Assembly: GCA_946699065.1 (NCBI GenBank)
Contig: CAMPDV010000098.1
Span: 310,001 to 374,000 of the forward strand
DNA length: 64,000 nucleotides
Reading direction: 5' to 3'
From: Loxodes magnus
Lineage: Eukaryota > Ciliophora > Karyorelictea > Loxodida > Loxodidae
The notes under the pieces were generated by a model, which was not told the origin of the DNA, did not search any database, and saw only the letters and a list, made by a program, of their open reading frames with translations. The stretch's first letter is position 1. Every line of letters begins with the position of its first letter. A program made the translations under genes and the position numbers. This document shows positions 13,230 to 26,840 of this stretch, in pieces.

Positions 13230-13634
13230 TCAACTAAATATATACAAACTAACTTTCCTTATAAAAAAGTATTAAGTATAAAATCTTTAGTCTATCAAAC
13301 AATCTTCCTCTATACACCATACATACTTATCTTATTAAGTGGTAAACCTTCACAATTAATTTTAAGATATTTACCAGAGTGATTTCTCAAATATCGCAAT
13401 ACATTTCTTGTAGATAACTCATCATAAGTATAATTAAACTGGACCCAGTTTATAAACCATTTTAAACCTCAATTTCAATTCAATAGTTTTCAATTGAGAT
13501 ACTTATTTAATTAAAGGTAATTAAAATAGAAGTTGAGTGCTATATATTGTCTTTCACTAGTTAGATAAAATCTATAAAATTAAAAATGTGGCTAAACATA
13601 CTTATTTCAATGCTATATTTAAAATTAAAAAATC
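13230..13634. other. intergenic
   Basis: AT-rich stretch between a plus-strand gene and the 3' end of the minus-strand kelch gene. It presumably holds both 3' ends. I see no gene in it. Confidence 0.4.
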
Positions 13635-14810
13635 TCATGCATATCTATTTTTAATGCTACCTTGTAAGTATAAAGTTAAATATAAGCAAACATATTTAGT
13701 AAATAAAGAATTTATCTATTATTACTATTAATGCTATCGATTATCCATAAATTAATCCCATCTATTCCATATCACACTCCACTTTCCTTCTCTTGTATCA
13801 AATTTGCATAATTTGTCCTCCATATCGTATTATCATACATTGGCATTTATAACTAAAGGCTTAGTGAAAACTCCACACTTGCCAACAAATTTATCTCCAA
13901 AATAATCAAGATGTTATCCAGAAGAAAACTCCCATATATAGCTTTGATCATAATAATTGTGATATATCAAAATTGCATTCTTTTCAGGAATATAAATACA
14001 GTTGCTATTATTAGGCTAATTCAGTTTAGTATCAGAGTATTTTCACTAATCTTTAATCTGATCATATATTTAGATTCTATTTGTCACATTTTTAGCTGAA
14101 TCAGTTTGACTTGTTGTTCCTCCCACGACGAAAAGCTTATTTTCAGCTTATGTCAATCCATTATGATATACTGGCTGGAGAATATCTGCGATATAAGTGA
14201 AATTGCCATTCTTTAAATTGAACACTTCACAATAGAAATTCATGGTATTTTCTTCCACTCCACTGATTAAATAGACATTTGAATCTATTTACTAGGTCCT
14301 ATGGGATCTTCTCTTCTTTATGCTGTAAAATTCAGCACAAGTGTGATCAGGAAATACTAAAGTTACTGAAACTGTAGGAAGAGGAGTTTCTCGTGAACCA
14401 CTAATTAGCAAAAAATTCTAATAGAGTTACTCCACAAAACTTCGATTTCCTCTTATTGCTTGTGTTTTCAATTTTCCTTTTATTCTTTCTTCTTTCCAAC
14501 TATCAGTGTGAAAAAGAGTGACTCGTGCTGAATCGCTCTCTAAGCATTTCATAATGGTTGTAGATGCTTATTATCTATCAAAAGGACATAAAGGTGTTTA
14601 TCAATTATTTTCAATTTCTTCCTCTATAGTATTTTGAGTTTCAAATGAATTATATCAGTTAAAATGCTCTTACCAAAAAGCTCCTGAGCTTTTTCTAGAA
14701 TGTACAGTACAATAAGTAGTAGCAGATGTAGGAGTAGTCTATTGGCTATCAAATTTTTGAGTCTTTTACGTTTTCATACAGCAACTAACCCATGAACAAA
14801 TATTTCCCAT
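13635..14810 (-). CDS. kelch-repeat protein with N-myristoylation motif
   Basis: The frame from the ATG at 14810 to the TGA at 13635 is 392 codons exactly. It starts MGNICSW, a canonical Gly2 myristoylation site with nearby Cys residues for palmitoylation, so the protein is probably membrane-tethered. After a Ser/Thr/Gln-rich linker come kelch blades, for example NVYLISGVEENT and KLFVVGGTTSQTDSAKN followed by RIQIYDQIKDQWKY. These show the double-Gly and Trp/Tyr spacing of kelch beta-propellers. At least four TGA codons are read as Trp (for example in DQWKY), and many Gln are TAA/TAG. The last residues after VIWNRWDQF are Gln-rich and may be 3' read-on, so the true end could be earlier. Substrate or partner is unknown. 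Confidence 0.78.
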
Positions 14811-15249
14811 TTTAATAATATTATTTCTTATAAAATCTTTCCTTTAACTATTCAAGCTATTTCCTTAAAAGTAGAATTTAATCTTCTTTAACTTTATAAG
14901 TTACTTTATCAAATCTTCTCTATCTTATACACTCAAATAATAAGCAGACAGATCTAATGCCTCATTTATAATTATCTCCTTCCACTTTTGTGTCCTTATT
15001 TAGTACCTTTCTTTTATAAGCCAGTTATGGCTTATAAATTTAGTCCTTTATCTCCAGCAATAATTCTAAAGTTTGATCTATGGGTATAGACTCATACGAA
15101 GCAAATAAAAGCAAAAATTAATTATTTCTTGATGATTTACATTTATAATCTAAAGCACTCTTAATCACTTTTATTACTATCCCACATCTAATATTCCTTT
15201 TAATAATCTGAGTTTACATTAGTTTTACTAATAACTAGATACGTATAGT
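14811..15249. other. intergenic with a strong hairpin
   Basis: A spacer between two minus-strand genes. It contains an inverted repeat at 15013-15038 (10-bp arms, 6-nt loop). I see no gene in it. Confidence 0.4.
15013..15038. repeat. hairpin, 10-bp arms
   Basis: The arms TTTATAAGCC and GGCTTATAAA are perfect complements separated by the loop AGTTAT. It lies about 225 bp upstream of the start of the kelch gene and downstream of nothing recognised. It might be a regulatory or RNA structure, or a chance palindrome in AT-rich DNA. Confidence 0.5.
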
Positions 15250-16425
15250 TCACCTAATTTGAACATTTAAGTTTTAAATAATTATTAAATAGTATTAAAT
15301 AGTATACCTTTCCTTCCTTAAAAAGTTAGATATAAATCGAAAGGAGAGATGTATGTAGTTCAAAGGGATAAAATTAATAAGATTATTAAAGATCAATTTC
15401 CTGATTACAATTGCTATTTTTATAGACTTTACATTCCTCCTTAAATCTTTAATCTTATTTCACTAAATCTTGCTTCATTTATTCCATTTTTACTCTTCTA
15501 ACTAAATTTATTATAATCCAAGCTCTAGTGAAAGCCTTTTAATCACTATATTCGTTTCTTTTTTGTTTCAGTTTGATCGATTTATTTAAATGTAGTCAGT
15601 CTATTCTTGAAAGATATTTTAAGCATGTAGATGATTACCTGTATTGAAAGTAATACAAAATTAAGAGTAGAAAGCAAGCTAAAAGAATGCTTTGCAGATA
15701 AATATTTTGCTGCTTTATTGATGAACTTGAGTAGATAAAAATAATATTCCTCTTGATAAGATTTCAAAGTTAAAGAATCGTTTCAGTTCATCAAGCAACC
15801 ATTTTTAATATGTATTTGATTAAATAGATGCCTTTATTAAATTTCAAGCGTAAATTAATTAATTTAAGGTAGAAAAGCATCTTCATTATATAATCTTCTT
15901 TTATACATTTATTTAGTAAATCTATTAGTATAAGGCAAAGCTATAACCTCTTTATATATCTAATAAATAGTCAGCTTTTAATTAAAGCTGCTTTTGCTTA
16001 ATTATTTTAGTGTTTATCATGAGAGTGTTTAAGATAATGTGAGCTTAGATGTTAAAACTAAAGCCACTTCACGAATTAAGCCTGACTTATTATGTTTGCT
16101 TTAATTTTGTATCACTAATTGTCTGCTTTTTAACATAAGGTATCTCTATTTTCTCAATACAATAAATTAATCTTCAGATCTATTTAGCATAGCCTTTATA
16201 GATTAAACATAGCACCTCATAATTTTCAAAACTAGTAACTAGTTTTAATAAGTAAGGTAATTACTAAAAGACTTTTCCCTTTATATCTCCAGGTAACTAA
16301 ACTTTTGGTCTCTAAGTTTCTGATGAAAATTCTTGTTTAGCACTTAAATCACAATTTTTAGATAAGTCTTCATTTTACTGCCAAGATAAAAACTGTAAAT
16401 TCAATGAAATATCAGTAAGCAGCAT
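15250..16425 (-). CDS. uncharacterised protein, F-box-like N-terminal segment
   Basis: The frame from the ATG at 16425 to the TGA at 15250 is 392 codons exactly, with about seven TGA codons read as Trp. Near residue 45-70 the segment PKVQLPGDIKGKVFQQLPYL, followed by a Cys/Lys/Tyr-rich helix, looks like an F-box (LPxD...VF..LP). The rest is helical with repeated hydrophobic patches and could be degenerate leucine-rich repeats. If the F-box is real, it would recruit a substrate to an SCF ubiquitin ligase. The number of TGA-Trp codons is high, so one or more short introns may be hidden. The overlapping plus-strand frame at 16290-16490 is treated as a shadow. Confidence 0.5.
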
Positions 16426-16666
16426 TTTAATGGAAAAGTAATTTTAAGCAGTCAGAATAAAACGTAGGTAAAAGGAAAAGTCAAAAGACTATATTAAAAT
16501 ACAAAAGGAATATGATTCAAGAATTGGTATATAAATAGAAGGAATTAGAATATTGGCAATTAGGGTGATGAATATTAATAGTTTATTAGATAATTTAAAA
16601 TATTCATAGATTATAGCACGCTTATAATTGTACAGTTAAATGAATTAGTTATATTTTTATATAAAA

Positions 16667-17137
16667 ATGAAAGTGGATAATCAAGAATACTAGAACAAGG
16701 AGGAATGGAACTATGAGGAAGATGCTTTAATAATTAAATTCATTTCTAGACGAAGTACCAACATTAAATGAATGAAAATTTCGAAGTTAATCAACAACCA
16801 GTTTCATGATGGCTTTAATCTAAAGGATTCTAAGTAGATAAAACGACGCTGGGAATGTGTTCTAAGTTAAATTTAGTCTAACTAATGAACACGCTAGCAA
16901 GCGCTAAATTTCACAAATTTAGCGCATAACTATGTCCACACAAGCAGAAGGTTTTGAAATAGATTAAAAAAAGAATTTGAACCTTACACTTATAAAATGC
17001 TTTAGTTCAAGTTCAAATAGTGGAAGAATTTAGGCGAAGCTTAGTTCATACTTGCACATAAACAAGTGGAGCCAAAAAAATCCGAAAAAAAGGACGTCCT
17101 TCAAAACTTATGCTTAGGAATTTCATAGATTAATTGA
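16667..17137 (+). CDS. Myb/SANT-like DNA-binding protein
   Basis: This 156-residue protein is divergent from the F-box-like gene. Repeat 1 runs from EEWNYEEDALIIKFI, through KWMKISKLINNQF, to KQIKRRWECVLSQIQ. The three regularly spaced Trp residues and acidic ED cluster are those of a Myb repeat. The second Trp (KWMKI) is encoded by TGA, so the conserved position itself supports TGA as Trp. A weaker second repeat follows (QWTRQQALNFTNLAHNY...FWNRLKKEF). The tail is basic. The likely role is sequence-specific DNA binding or chromatin association in the nucleus. The start is chosen at the ATG preceding the repeat. The frame is open upstream, but that DNA belongs to the opposite gene. Confidence 0.75.
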
Positions 17138-20100
17138 TCTTAAATTTAATAACCATTTTTTAGTTTGACCTATAATTACTCTAAGTTAAAAAAATATTCT
17201 TAATCTGTTTATCTAAAATACTTGATAACATTCAATGTATCACTAACAAGCATTCTATTTAACTTTATTTAAAACTTTTATAAGCACTAACTTTCCTTAC
17301 TCTTTTTTATAAAATTGCTTATAGATATTATTATCAAAGCTAGATAGAATTGCCCAGATCAATATTATCTAGAGTTACTACTATCAACTCTTATTTTCTG
17401 ATTCTTCAAAACTTAAAGATTTATACCTGTAATGATCCACTTAACCAGATAATAATTACCTTTCTAGTACTTTAGTTGTTCTCTGGTTTGATATGAAAGC
17501 AGTAATTAATGACTACTTTATTAATAAATAACAATATTGAGGTGAAATTTGTATCTATATTAAAAAGCCTAATGCTTACATCTTTTGCATTTCATTCTTC
17601 AATCAGCTTTAGTAACCCTTCTTTAAAAATACAGATGAATTTTGTCTATTTCAAGAAAATAATATTCACATTATTAAAAGTTGCGTACCAAGGAATAAAG
17701 TAAAATTCCTTTTTTAATGGAGGAATTAAACTAAATCTAAATTATAAAATGAGTAGATAGGATTCTTAAATGAAGCTATGATAACTGAAGCCTAATTATT
17801 ATAAGCAGAAAATGAGATTTTAGCCTCTTAGTACTCTCTTTTATTATTAAGGGAAAGTAATGAAATTGCCGCTGTATTAATTTTACTAGACTGGATAAAG
17901 AAACCTTAGGTAATATCTTAACTTCTAGTGATAATTTAATTCATTACCTACTCTTTTAAAAACGTAACCCTCGACATGAGAACTAGTAACTTTACCTATA
18001 GCCATTTAAACTTCTATACTGAGAAATTTATTACTAAAATAATAAAAATACCAAAAAGCAAATTTAGATTCCACTAAATTAAAGCTTATTATACGAATGA
18101 TTGAAACCGAATAAAATAGCATTTTTTAGTTAATTAGCTCGCAAAATATTAAGACTAGCTAAAACTAGGGAACTCATAAGTTTATTTAACATTTTTAAAA
18201 GTGGATAAGCAAAAGAGGCCTATTTATTATTGAATTATACAAATTAAATAGTTTAAGAAGGATTAAAGGTAGAGATATTATTTAAATTATACTAAAGTCT
18301 AAAGCTTTTTATTCTATATTTACAATATTTCTATAGAAAAATGAGAGTTATAAATTAAAATTTTAGTACTCATTTATAAAATTTATCCAATTCTTGCTAG
18401 AAAGTAAAATTTATATTCAATAGAAATCTTTTGTGATATCTAGGAAATTTTGTGGGAAAGGCTCCTTGGAAAATAAACTTAAGTTTAATCTTACTTATCT
18501 CTGAGAACAAAAGACGATAATAATGATTATGAAGTTACGTTTTCTTGATAATTCATATCTAATAGAAAAAATATATTCAATAACATAATTGAATTTTGTT
18601 ATTTACAAGAAAAAGAGAAAATAAATCATTTTTGCTAATTATAATTTTATCTGGGATTAGATTTAAATAAAGCTAGATAATTCCAGGAAAGAAAAAGCAA
18701 GTTTGAATCAGCGTTTTGATATATAATTATAGGAACTAAATTAACTTTATCAAAGGCTGAGATTTATTTAAATAAATAGCTTTTTAATCTTGAAAAAAGG
18801 CATAAAGAATGCTTAACATAACAGTGGTAAATAATTGGTATCATAGAATATAAAATTCTTGATAAAGAATATATAAATGTAATAATTTAGCATACCAATT
18901 TTCATCTAGATATTAAAAAGATAATAGCTACTCAATAAAATTAATATTAAAAGTGTTAAGTCGCATTAAATTGCAGAATGATTACAACAAAATAAGGATA
19001 TCAGTACAAATAAATAAATAATCACAATGATGATATTATAATATACAATAGTAGAATTGACTAGATCAAATTTTAGTCATTAAGTTAAAGTATTAGAAGT
19101 ATTAGGGATTTAGTAATTCTATGATTATATTTAAACCTTTATTACTTTTAATTTAAAAGGAATGAATCTGAAAAATTTTGATTTTTTAATAGAGTAAACA
19201 AATAAAATGCAATGCAATAAAAATACTTACTTAATTAACCTTCAGCAGACCAAAATAATAAATCTCATGATGAATATGTAATTGTGATTCTCTAAAAATA
19301 ATATATACTTAACGAACTGAATAGCTAAATTTTTCTTTGAGCCTTTTTATGGATTTCAATTAATTTTTTTTACAAGGGAATTAAAAAAATTACTAGTAAA
19401 AACAATTTAAACATGAAAATGAGTTCATGTAAAAACTATTACTTCATTCTGAAATTTATGTTTCATTGAAAACAATAACTCTTCAATAGCGCTTCAATAA
19501 GAGTAAAGCATATAGATCATCTGTTTTTATCTTTCAATAAAAGTAAATTAAAAAATTAGCTAAATAGTTACTATTCCTCATTATATATCTCATTTCTGAT
19601 CTAATATATCTTAAGTTTGCAACATCATCTTAACCATTTTCTTTCTTATATCAAAAAGTCTCTAAAATAAGATTTATTTTATTTAACATATTATTTATAA
19701 GGTTAAGCAAGCAAGAGTTAGGCTTTCAATTTAATTAGTAATTAAAATTTTCATTAGAGTCAAGTTTCAAAAATAGTTTTTGTAAATTAAAAATCAAGGA
19801 AATCTTTGAAGATATACTTGACTATATTTAATAATGATAATATAGCTTGTTAAGCTGAAGTAATCAAGCATCCCATAGTACATTTATTGATATAACAGAT
19901 ACAAAATAATAATTGTAAAAGACTTATTCATTGATAAATTAAACCTTTTCTTTTATTGTAGCTTAGTACATTTTATGCAGTTTATTTATTAATCTTAATT
20001 ATTGCTATTTAGTCTAGCATTATTCGTAAAAACAATAAAGAATGCCTAGTATATTTCTTCCTACTTTCTTTATATAAGATATTAAAAATTAAATTTACCC

Positions 20101-20669
20101 TTAATAATACACTAATTTCCATTTATTTATGTGAATTGGTGATAAGCTTCTTATTAGCTATGAGATTAGTGATATCATACTTTTTTCTGTTATATCCATA
20201 AGTACTGGTTTGTATCCATGTAAGATAAATGATAATTGAATATAGTTTGATATCTATATACAAAGTCTTAAAATTACTAGAATGGCTATTTTAATATATA
20301 TGCACTAGATATTCTATTAAGCTTATTTAATATGCTTCATTAATACATTTTATCAAACTAGAGTAGTGATATTAAACTTGCTTTCATCCTTTAATTAATT
20401 AGTATTGGAGAAATAAAATTTAGCCAGATAACTTTCATTGCTCTATTATAAGGCTTAGGTATAATTTAGCTTGGTAAATTAAGGAATATTAGTATATTAC
20501 ACTAGCTGTTTTATTACTAATGCTATAGGTAACTTTATAGCTAGTACTGGTGCTATGCTTCAGTATATAAATCACGATCAAAAGATTGTATAAAAGATAT
20601 AATGGAAGAAAGCAAACGTTAGCTTTAATTAATATCAAAAGAGTTAAATAAAAGAGTATAAACTTAAAT
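17138..20669. other. AT-rich region with ambiguous frames
   Basis: No gene that I can support. Between about 17300 and 17970 both strands carry TGA-poor frames of protein-like composition (plus from ATG 17509, minus opposite it) and I could not choose between them. From 18000 to 20650 the sequence is very AT-rich with no recognisable motif. Confidence 0.3.
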
Positions 20670-21717
20670 TCATTCTATGACAACCTTGAAAATTGTTTTG
20701 CCAACTTTTAAGATTCCGTTATTTACTAAGATTTAGGGTTCGCCGGCAAACAACCTAAAATAAAATATTACCAGGTTCCATTTGTACTCATCTTAGATTC
20801 ATCTCCGTCTTTCAATAACCAACCTGATACATCGTACTTAAGCATGCATTGAGTTCTACTTAAAGATTTTTCTGATAATTTAATATCGTTTCCTATTTAT
20901 CTACCTACTTTGATTGTTCCCTTGCTAACATCAAATTCACTATATTATAAATTTACTGTTTCTAACCTTTTAGCCATCCTGCTAAGAAGACAACTTGCAA
21001 TCTATCGTTAGGAAGAATTGTAAAAGTGACTTGATAGGTTCCAAACGAAACAATTAAGCCATCTTTAAGTGGTATCTAATTGTTCATTAGAATAAAAGTA
21101 CCAGATCCTTGATATAGATCTGCTACTTTATATTAATTAACTTAAGCATCAAAGAAGATAGCGAAATGCTGACGACCAAATCCAAACTTATCTGTACCTG
21201 CTACAATATCAACTGAAGTTATGCTTATATGGTCTTGTTCCTAGAAGTCTCCATTTTAAGTTCCAAAGAACGTTACTCCGTCTTTAACTCCCCTTTTTCC
21301 GTTAGCATAACCTGATGGATAAATTTTGAATTAATCTTATGGTCCAAACTCTTGTGACTCAACAACTTATAAGGTTAATACTGGTTACTTTGCTTAAGAG
21401 GCAGGTTTTCCAACCAAATTGCTTATAAATTAAAGTGTTTATTCCATAGTTGAAAGTTTAACAAATTATTTAACATCTTCTACCTTTTCTATCTCTTCGT
21501 TTTCCATATTATAATCGTATTCAGTATTAAGAGTTTGGAAATTTTATAATTGAGGGATAGAATTTAACTACTAGATCTCAACAACTTTCTTTTTTTATCC
21601 TTGCTCTTCAAATACTGCAACTGTTTCATATTTAGTTGATTAGTCTGTAGTAAGTTCTGCTTTTTCAGGTATGCAACATCTGCAAGTGAAGGAGAAGCAA
21701 TCTCTGGATTCAGACAT
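20670..21717 (-). CDS. tandem FHA-domain protein (copy 1)
   Basis: From the ATG at 21717 to the TGA at 20670, two 17-nt introns (20940-20956 and 20755-20771) give 338 codons in frame. The Cys-rich N-terminus (SRDCFSFTCRCC) may be lipid-modified. The first FHA-like domain covers about residues 170-245 (FGFGRQHFAIFFDA, QGSGTFILMNNQ, LKDGLIVSFGTYQVTF). The second is a clear FHA domain: IKVGRQIGNDIKLSEKSLSR, QCMLKYDV, DGDESKMSTNGTWLF and LKVGKTIFKV, with the conserved GR, SR and NGT positions that bind phosphothreonine. Intron 2 splits the Trp codon of NGTW, and without the splice the NGTW-LF junction is lost. The protein probably reads phospho-Ser/Thr signals. It is the most diverged member of the local family. 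Confidence 0.85.
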
Positions 21718-23446
21718 TTTTATATAAATGCAAATATATTTTAAAAATATAAAGTAGCCATTAACGCTATCAGTGACAGTATACTAGACATACTAACATC
21801 AGATTTAAAATTCAACTTAATCTTCTATATCAAAATTCTAAAATAAATTTCACTAATTACTACTATCCTCTACATTTACACTAACTTTAGTTCTATTTCC
21901 ATTAAGCTTCATTTCTATATAAAACCCTATCATACTATGAATCAAGTAGAAGCATATTATCTTTATTAGTTAAGGGATAATCAATCTAGATCTTTAGAGG
22001 TTCTTAGATTAATCATTATTCGTGTTGAAAGGTGAATTCTAAATAGATAACAATAGTTAGTAATGAAGCTCAGTAAAATAATGTCTTCCTTTATTAGCTT
22101 AACTTATAAGCAACTTCTAAATTATAAGATGCAAATTATACCATAGCTTTAAATTTAGATTTGTAATGCTATTTTAATAAACTCACTCTATTATAACCAT
22201 TCCATTTTAACTCCTCTGCATAATACTATACTCATATTTACCTCGCATAGCCTAATGTATAGCCAGATATTGAACAGTTAGGCTTTGATTTAAAGCATAT
22301 AAATAATTATTGAAGTTAACTTTATAGATAATAAGATAAAGATAGGTAAGAGTATTTAACAATTATAAGAATAGCAAATTAAAAGTAATAAACTGGTTAA
22401 TAATAGAATATGTTTAATATAAGAGATCATACTTGTAACAGAGCATGATCTCTATGATTAAGATTATTATTTAAGTTAAATCAGTATTATATAAAAGTAA
22501 TGCTTCCTTATTTATTTAGCTATAATTATTCTTATATTTCAATTATTCCTTTTTAATAGTTCCTTATATCCTCATATCTTGTAAATGCAAAACTGAGAGT
22601 TTATTACTTTTATATGACTTTTATTTCTATATCCGTCTATAAAGGTTATGAAAGCTCTGAGCTTAGATTGTAGTAAAGGAAGAAAATTGATTAATAGATA
22701 TAGAAGTAAGTTTTTAAAGAAAGATTTAAATAAATAAGCTTTCCACATAGTTCTATATTAATTGCTTCTTTGACTATCTCTCTAGATGTGGATAGAAATA
22801 GCATGCCTAAATTAAATTAGCATTTATAATTAAGCAATAAGCTTTTTAAACCATAATTGTTTATAACTCAAAGTATAGAAGTTCTACTACATATATTTAC
22901 AATCTTCTTATAGAAGAGATAAGATATTGGTTAATAAATCTAGAGTTAAGCTTCACATTTTAAAAGCCTATTAATTAATATTTTGAAGGTGCAATATTAA
23001 TATTCTAAGCCTTCAATTAATAAGTATACTAATAAAGCTGTAGAAGTTTAGGAAAGTTATTTATCTTTAATAATTAATAACATACCTTTCAGTTAGAAAA
23101 ATCCCTAGTTTCTAATATATTATGTTTTTCTTTAGTTAGCTTAAATATACCAATAATTCCTACCCACTTGCTTAGATATAAAAGATTTATAATTTAGAAA
23201 TTTAAGTCTCTTGATATTTAATTAAATCTAGCTTTTTAAAATAAACCTAATGGGTATTTTTAGTGGATTGCTTTATTTAATATTTTATTTAAATAAATCT
23301 AAATATTTTAGTTAAGCTAGCTAAGAAAATACAAACAATAGGACTTTTTTCTCTTTTATTACTAGCCATAAATTTAATTGTAAGGATCTTTACTTGCTAT
23401 TCTTATATGTAAATTATCATCTTTTAGCTTTTAATTTTAGTGAAAT
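21718..23446. other. AT-rich intergenic region with one hairpin
   Basis: No gene supported. An inverted repeat lies at 22422-22453. The rest is AT-rich without clear structure. Confidence 0.35.
22422..22453. repeat. hairpin, 9-bp arms
   Basis: AGAGATCAT and ATGATCTCT form perfect 9-bp arms around a 14-nt loop in otherwise featureless AT-rich DNA. The function is unknown. Confidence 0.45.
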
Positions 23447-24538
23447 TCAAATATAGTAAATGAATATCTAGCCTTATAAAATAGCTTAGATATTAATCTT
23501 AAAGCCAGCTTAAGGATAAATTTTGCATGGATTAAATTATCGAAAAGGGTAAACTTGGATCTTATTAATTTAATAAGAGTGCTAAGACTTAAACTGTTTA
23601 AGCCTTTTATATAAATTATCCATCTAGATCATCACTATCATTGCTATTTAATTATCCAAATGCTCTTCTAATTTTATTTAAATAGGATTATAAAATGCAA
23701 GCTAGACTTTTGATAAAGACTAAGCAATAGGAATATTTGATAATATAAGTTATTTATGCTAAATTTAGAATAAGCGACGTTAAAATTCTTTGATATCTGA
23801 CTATATAATAAAGAGTATTCTAAATAGAAAACTTTTGCTCTCTTTTCCTAGAGATTGAGTAATAATACCTTTTTCCTTTATTTTCTCATTTAATATTGTA
23901 AGCTGCTAATTTGAATGGCTAATTAACTATTATTAAAACGGAGAACTTTTCTTATGATAGTTATTCCTCTTAATATTATATCTTTAACTAGATTCATATA
24001 TAATAAGAAGGAAGTAAAAGGCCTTCTCATTTAGTCATTAAAGATAATAAAATTCTCCTTCTATTAAGCAAGAAAATTAATTAGTACTTGCTAGAGTTTA
24101 AACTAAAAGAGACTTTTTTTATTTGAGGCTAAGTAAGCTCTTTAAACAATTCAAATTTGTCGTTTTAATAAGCAATAAAAGTACCGTTATTATGCAAGCG
24201 TGTTTAGTCAGTGTAATTAGAAATAAAGGACTTATCTAGCTATTGTGTTGCTTATAGTTTAAACCTTTAAGGAAAATGTAAACTCTTATGCTTAGTTTCT
24301 GAATATAACTGTGATAATATAAGCTTAATCCGTTATCTTTTCATCGTTTCCTCTAATTTTAGTTCTCGCCACTATCTATTTTCTTTCCTCTTCTATAAAT
24401 CGAAATCTATTAAATAAATTTTAGTAAATACTAGCAACTAAAAGGATTTTATTGCTCTTAAGTATATTTGTATTAAAGAGCAACTTATAAAAAGAAAATT
24501 CAATTTAATAGTGTAAATTTAACTTGATGATACAGTCT
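23447..24538 (-). CDS. weak candidate ORF
   Basis: A minus-strand frame of about 360 codons ends at the TGA at 23447 and uses three TGA codons as Trp. Segments such as NEKIKEKGIITQSLGKESKS and IQIKLEEHLDNQIAM look protein-like, but there is no motif and no clear start. Long TGA-poor frames are common by chance here, so this is only a pointer. Confidence 0.25.
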
Positions 24539-24540
24539 CA

Positions 24541-25796
24541 AAGTTAATTGCAAAATAGAGATACTTTTTATATAAAGAGATATTAGCTTATATATGATTA
24601 CTCAGAAGATAAACCAAAAGTCAAGAAGGTAAGATAAGTTTAATAGGCTTATACCAATAATAATAGATAACATATGTTGGAATGTACTCATTAAGCAATT
24701 TCTATCAAATAATAAATCTAATAATATAATAAAAGCGTTAAAAAACTAACCTTTTATTCAGACCGAAATATATCTAAGGTATACAAAGAATAAAAATAGA
24801 TAAATAAGGATATAATTTATAAAGCTATATTTATCTTACTTATCATTTAAAATTTAGCATTATTCGTAGTTATAATAAGGATTTTCAGATCTGATTTAGA
24901 AAATCGCAAGCAATTAATTCAAGCTTTTAAGCTTTTTCTATATATTTCTTAATAGTCTGTAAATCTCCAATTCTACATATTTATAGAAAACTAAGCCGAA
25001 GAATAATCTTTTAGATAGCTTCTCAAAAAATTATTAAGAAAGCTTTATTTTCATTCAAAATTAAGTTTAAATTTAAGTTTTCACTGCAATTGCAAAGAAG
25101 TAAAATAATTTACTTTAATCAAATACACCAAAAGAATAGCTTCAAGAAAATAGCAAATAAATCTATTTTTACATCTTTTATCTAAAGTTCTATACTTAAA
25201 ATATACATCTTTAGCATATAAATTTCTAAATGATGAAAAACAAAAAATGTATCATATAGCCAAATATAATTTTATAAGCTTCAAGTTTTTTTATCAGTTT
25301 GTTCTACATTTCTTTAAGCCTAATGGAGTTAAAATTCTATAAATTCTAATTTAAATAGATTTAAAAGCTAAAATGACATTAATAATTGTATCAGTAGCAT
25401 CTTCATAAATAGTCAATATGTTTACTTAGAAATAAAGTAATAAGATTTATTATTGTTGTCTGATAAAAAACAGTCTTGTAGGGTTTTAGGGACAATAAAT
25501 TAAAAAAATAATCTTAAGCGTGAAGCAAATAACTAAATACAAAACTAAACTTAAAGAACTAAAAGTTATTTTTCCTTAAAGGCAAGCATAAAACTACTTT
25601 AACCCTTTAAAATTATACTTATTAATGTGGTTTAAAATTTTTAAATAAGAGTTTAATTAAGATACCAAACTAATTGATTAATACTTAGTTTTTCTCCAAA
25701 ATAGTTATCATAAAATTTATTATTCTAGAAGTTAGATAATAATAATTATAATAAGAGTTGAAATAAGTTAATAATAAAGGAGTATAAATGAGAGTT
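24541..25796. other. AT-rich intergenic
   Basis: No gene supported. The last 300 bp, downstream of the FHA copy 2 stop, resemble the DNA downstream of the 35768 FHA stop (for example a shared run near 25530-25620 and 35510-35600). The duplication therefore includes 3' flanking DNA. Confidence 0.4.
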
Positions 25797-26840
25797 TCAT
25801 TCTAAACGCACTTTAAAAATTGTTTTTCCTACTTTCAAAATACTAGATTCGGTTAATTCCTATGGTTCTGATGCAAATAACCTAAATTTAAAAAGTACCA
25901 AGTTCCGTTTGTACTCATTTTAGATTCATCACCATCTTTCAAAATTCAGCCTGAAGGCTCGTATTTTATCATGCATTGAGTTCTACTCAACCCATTTTCA
26001 TTTACTTTTATATCACTTACTGTATGTCTTCCAATTTTAATAGTTTACTTAGTAGTCTAAAATTCACTATATTAATAATTACAATATTTGATCTTTCAAT
26101 GGACCTGTCAAAAAGATAATTTTAAGCTTTTTACTTGGAAGAATCTCAAAAGTTACATGAGAAGAACCAAAAGCAATAAACTAGTTATTTCTAATAGGAA
26201 TTGGATTACTTATTAAGAAAAATGTTCCAGAGCCTTAGTATAAATCTATTATTTTATATTAATTAACCTCAAAATCAAAAAATATTGCAAAATGCTTATA
26301 GCCAAATCCATGCTATCCAGTTTTAGCTATTACATCAACCATAGGAATATTAATATCTTCATTTGGTAAGGAATTTCTATTTTAAGTTCCAAAAAATACT
26401 ATTCCATCTTTAGCTTCTCTTTAGCTTTTCGGATATCCTGAAGGAAAGATTTAGATAGGATCCAAAAAATCAAATTCTTTCGATTCTATAATTTCTAAAT
26501 TTAGCTTAGGAGAGTCCTTTTAAGGAACAGTTCTTCCAATCATTTTCTTAATAGTCGTTATTACTTTTTACTTGGTTGAAATTTTCATAATATCTTCTAC
26601 TTCACTTTTTTCTATCTATTCTTCTTAAGGCTAATCCTATTTTATTTCAGACAGTAGATTTTACTATTTATCTAATTCGAGTGTAGAATAAAGCTACTCA
26701 GGCATCTATACAGTTTTTTTATTTTGATCTGTTATTAAAATAGGTTAATCATATTGAATAGGTTTCTCTGAGGTAATTTCAGATTTTTCTGATATGCATC
26801 ACTTACAAGAAAAACAGCTAAAGGATGATTCTTCTGCCAT
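25797..26840 (-). CDS. tandem FHA-domain protein (copy 2)
   Basis: From the ATG at 26840 to the TGA at 25797, introns of 16 nt (26067-26082) and 17 nt (25882-25898) leave 337 codons in frame. The organisation matches copy 1: a Cys-rich N-terminus, an acidic linker, a first FHA-like domain (FGYKHFAIFFDFEV, YQGSGTFFLISNP) and a canonical second FHA domain (IKIGRHTVSDIKVNENGLSR, DGDESKMSTNGTW, LKVGKTIFKVRLE). A Trp in PSGWILKDGD and one in the N-terminal Cys cluster are encoded by TGA. The introns sit at the same two sites as in copy 1, so they predate the duplication. The likely role is phosphothreonine-dependent binding. The partner is unknown. Confidence 0.87.

Noticed and set aside
16290..16490. 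Plus-strand frame upstream of the Myb gene
   Set aside because: It is opposite the F-box-like gene, whose longer frame closes with ATG and TGA; treated as antisense shadow.
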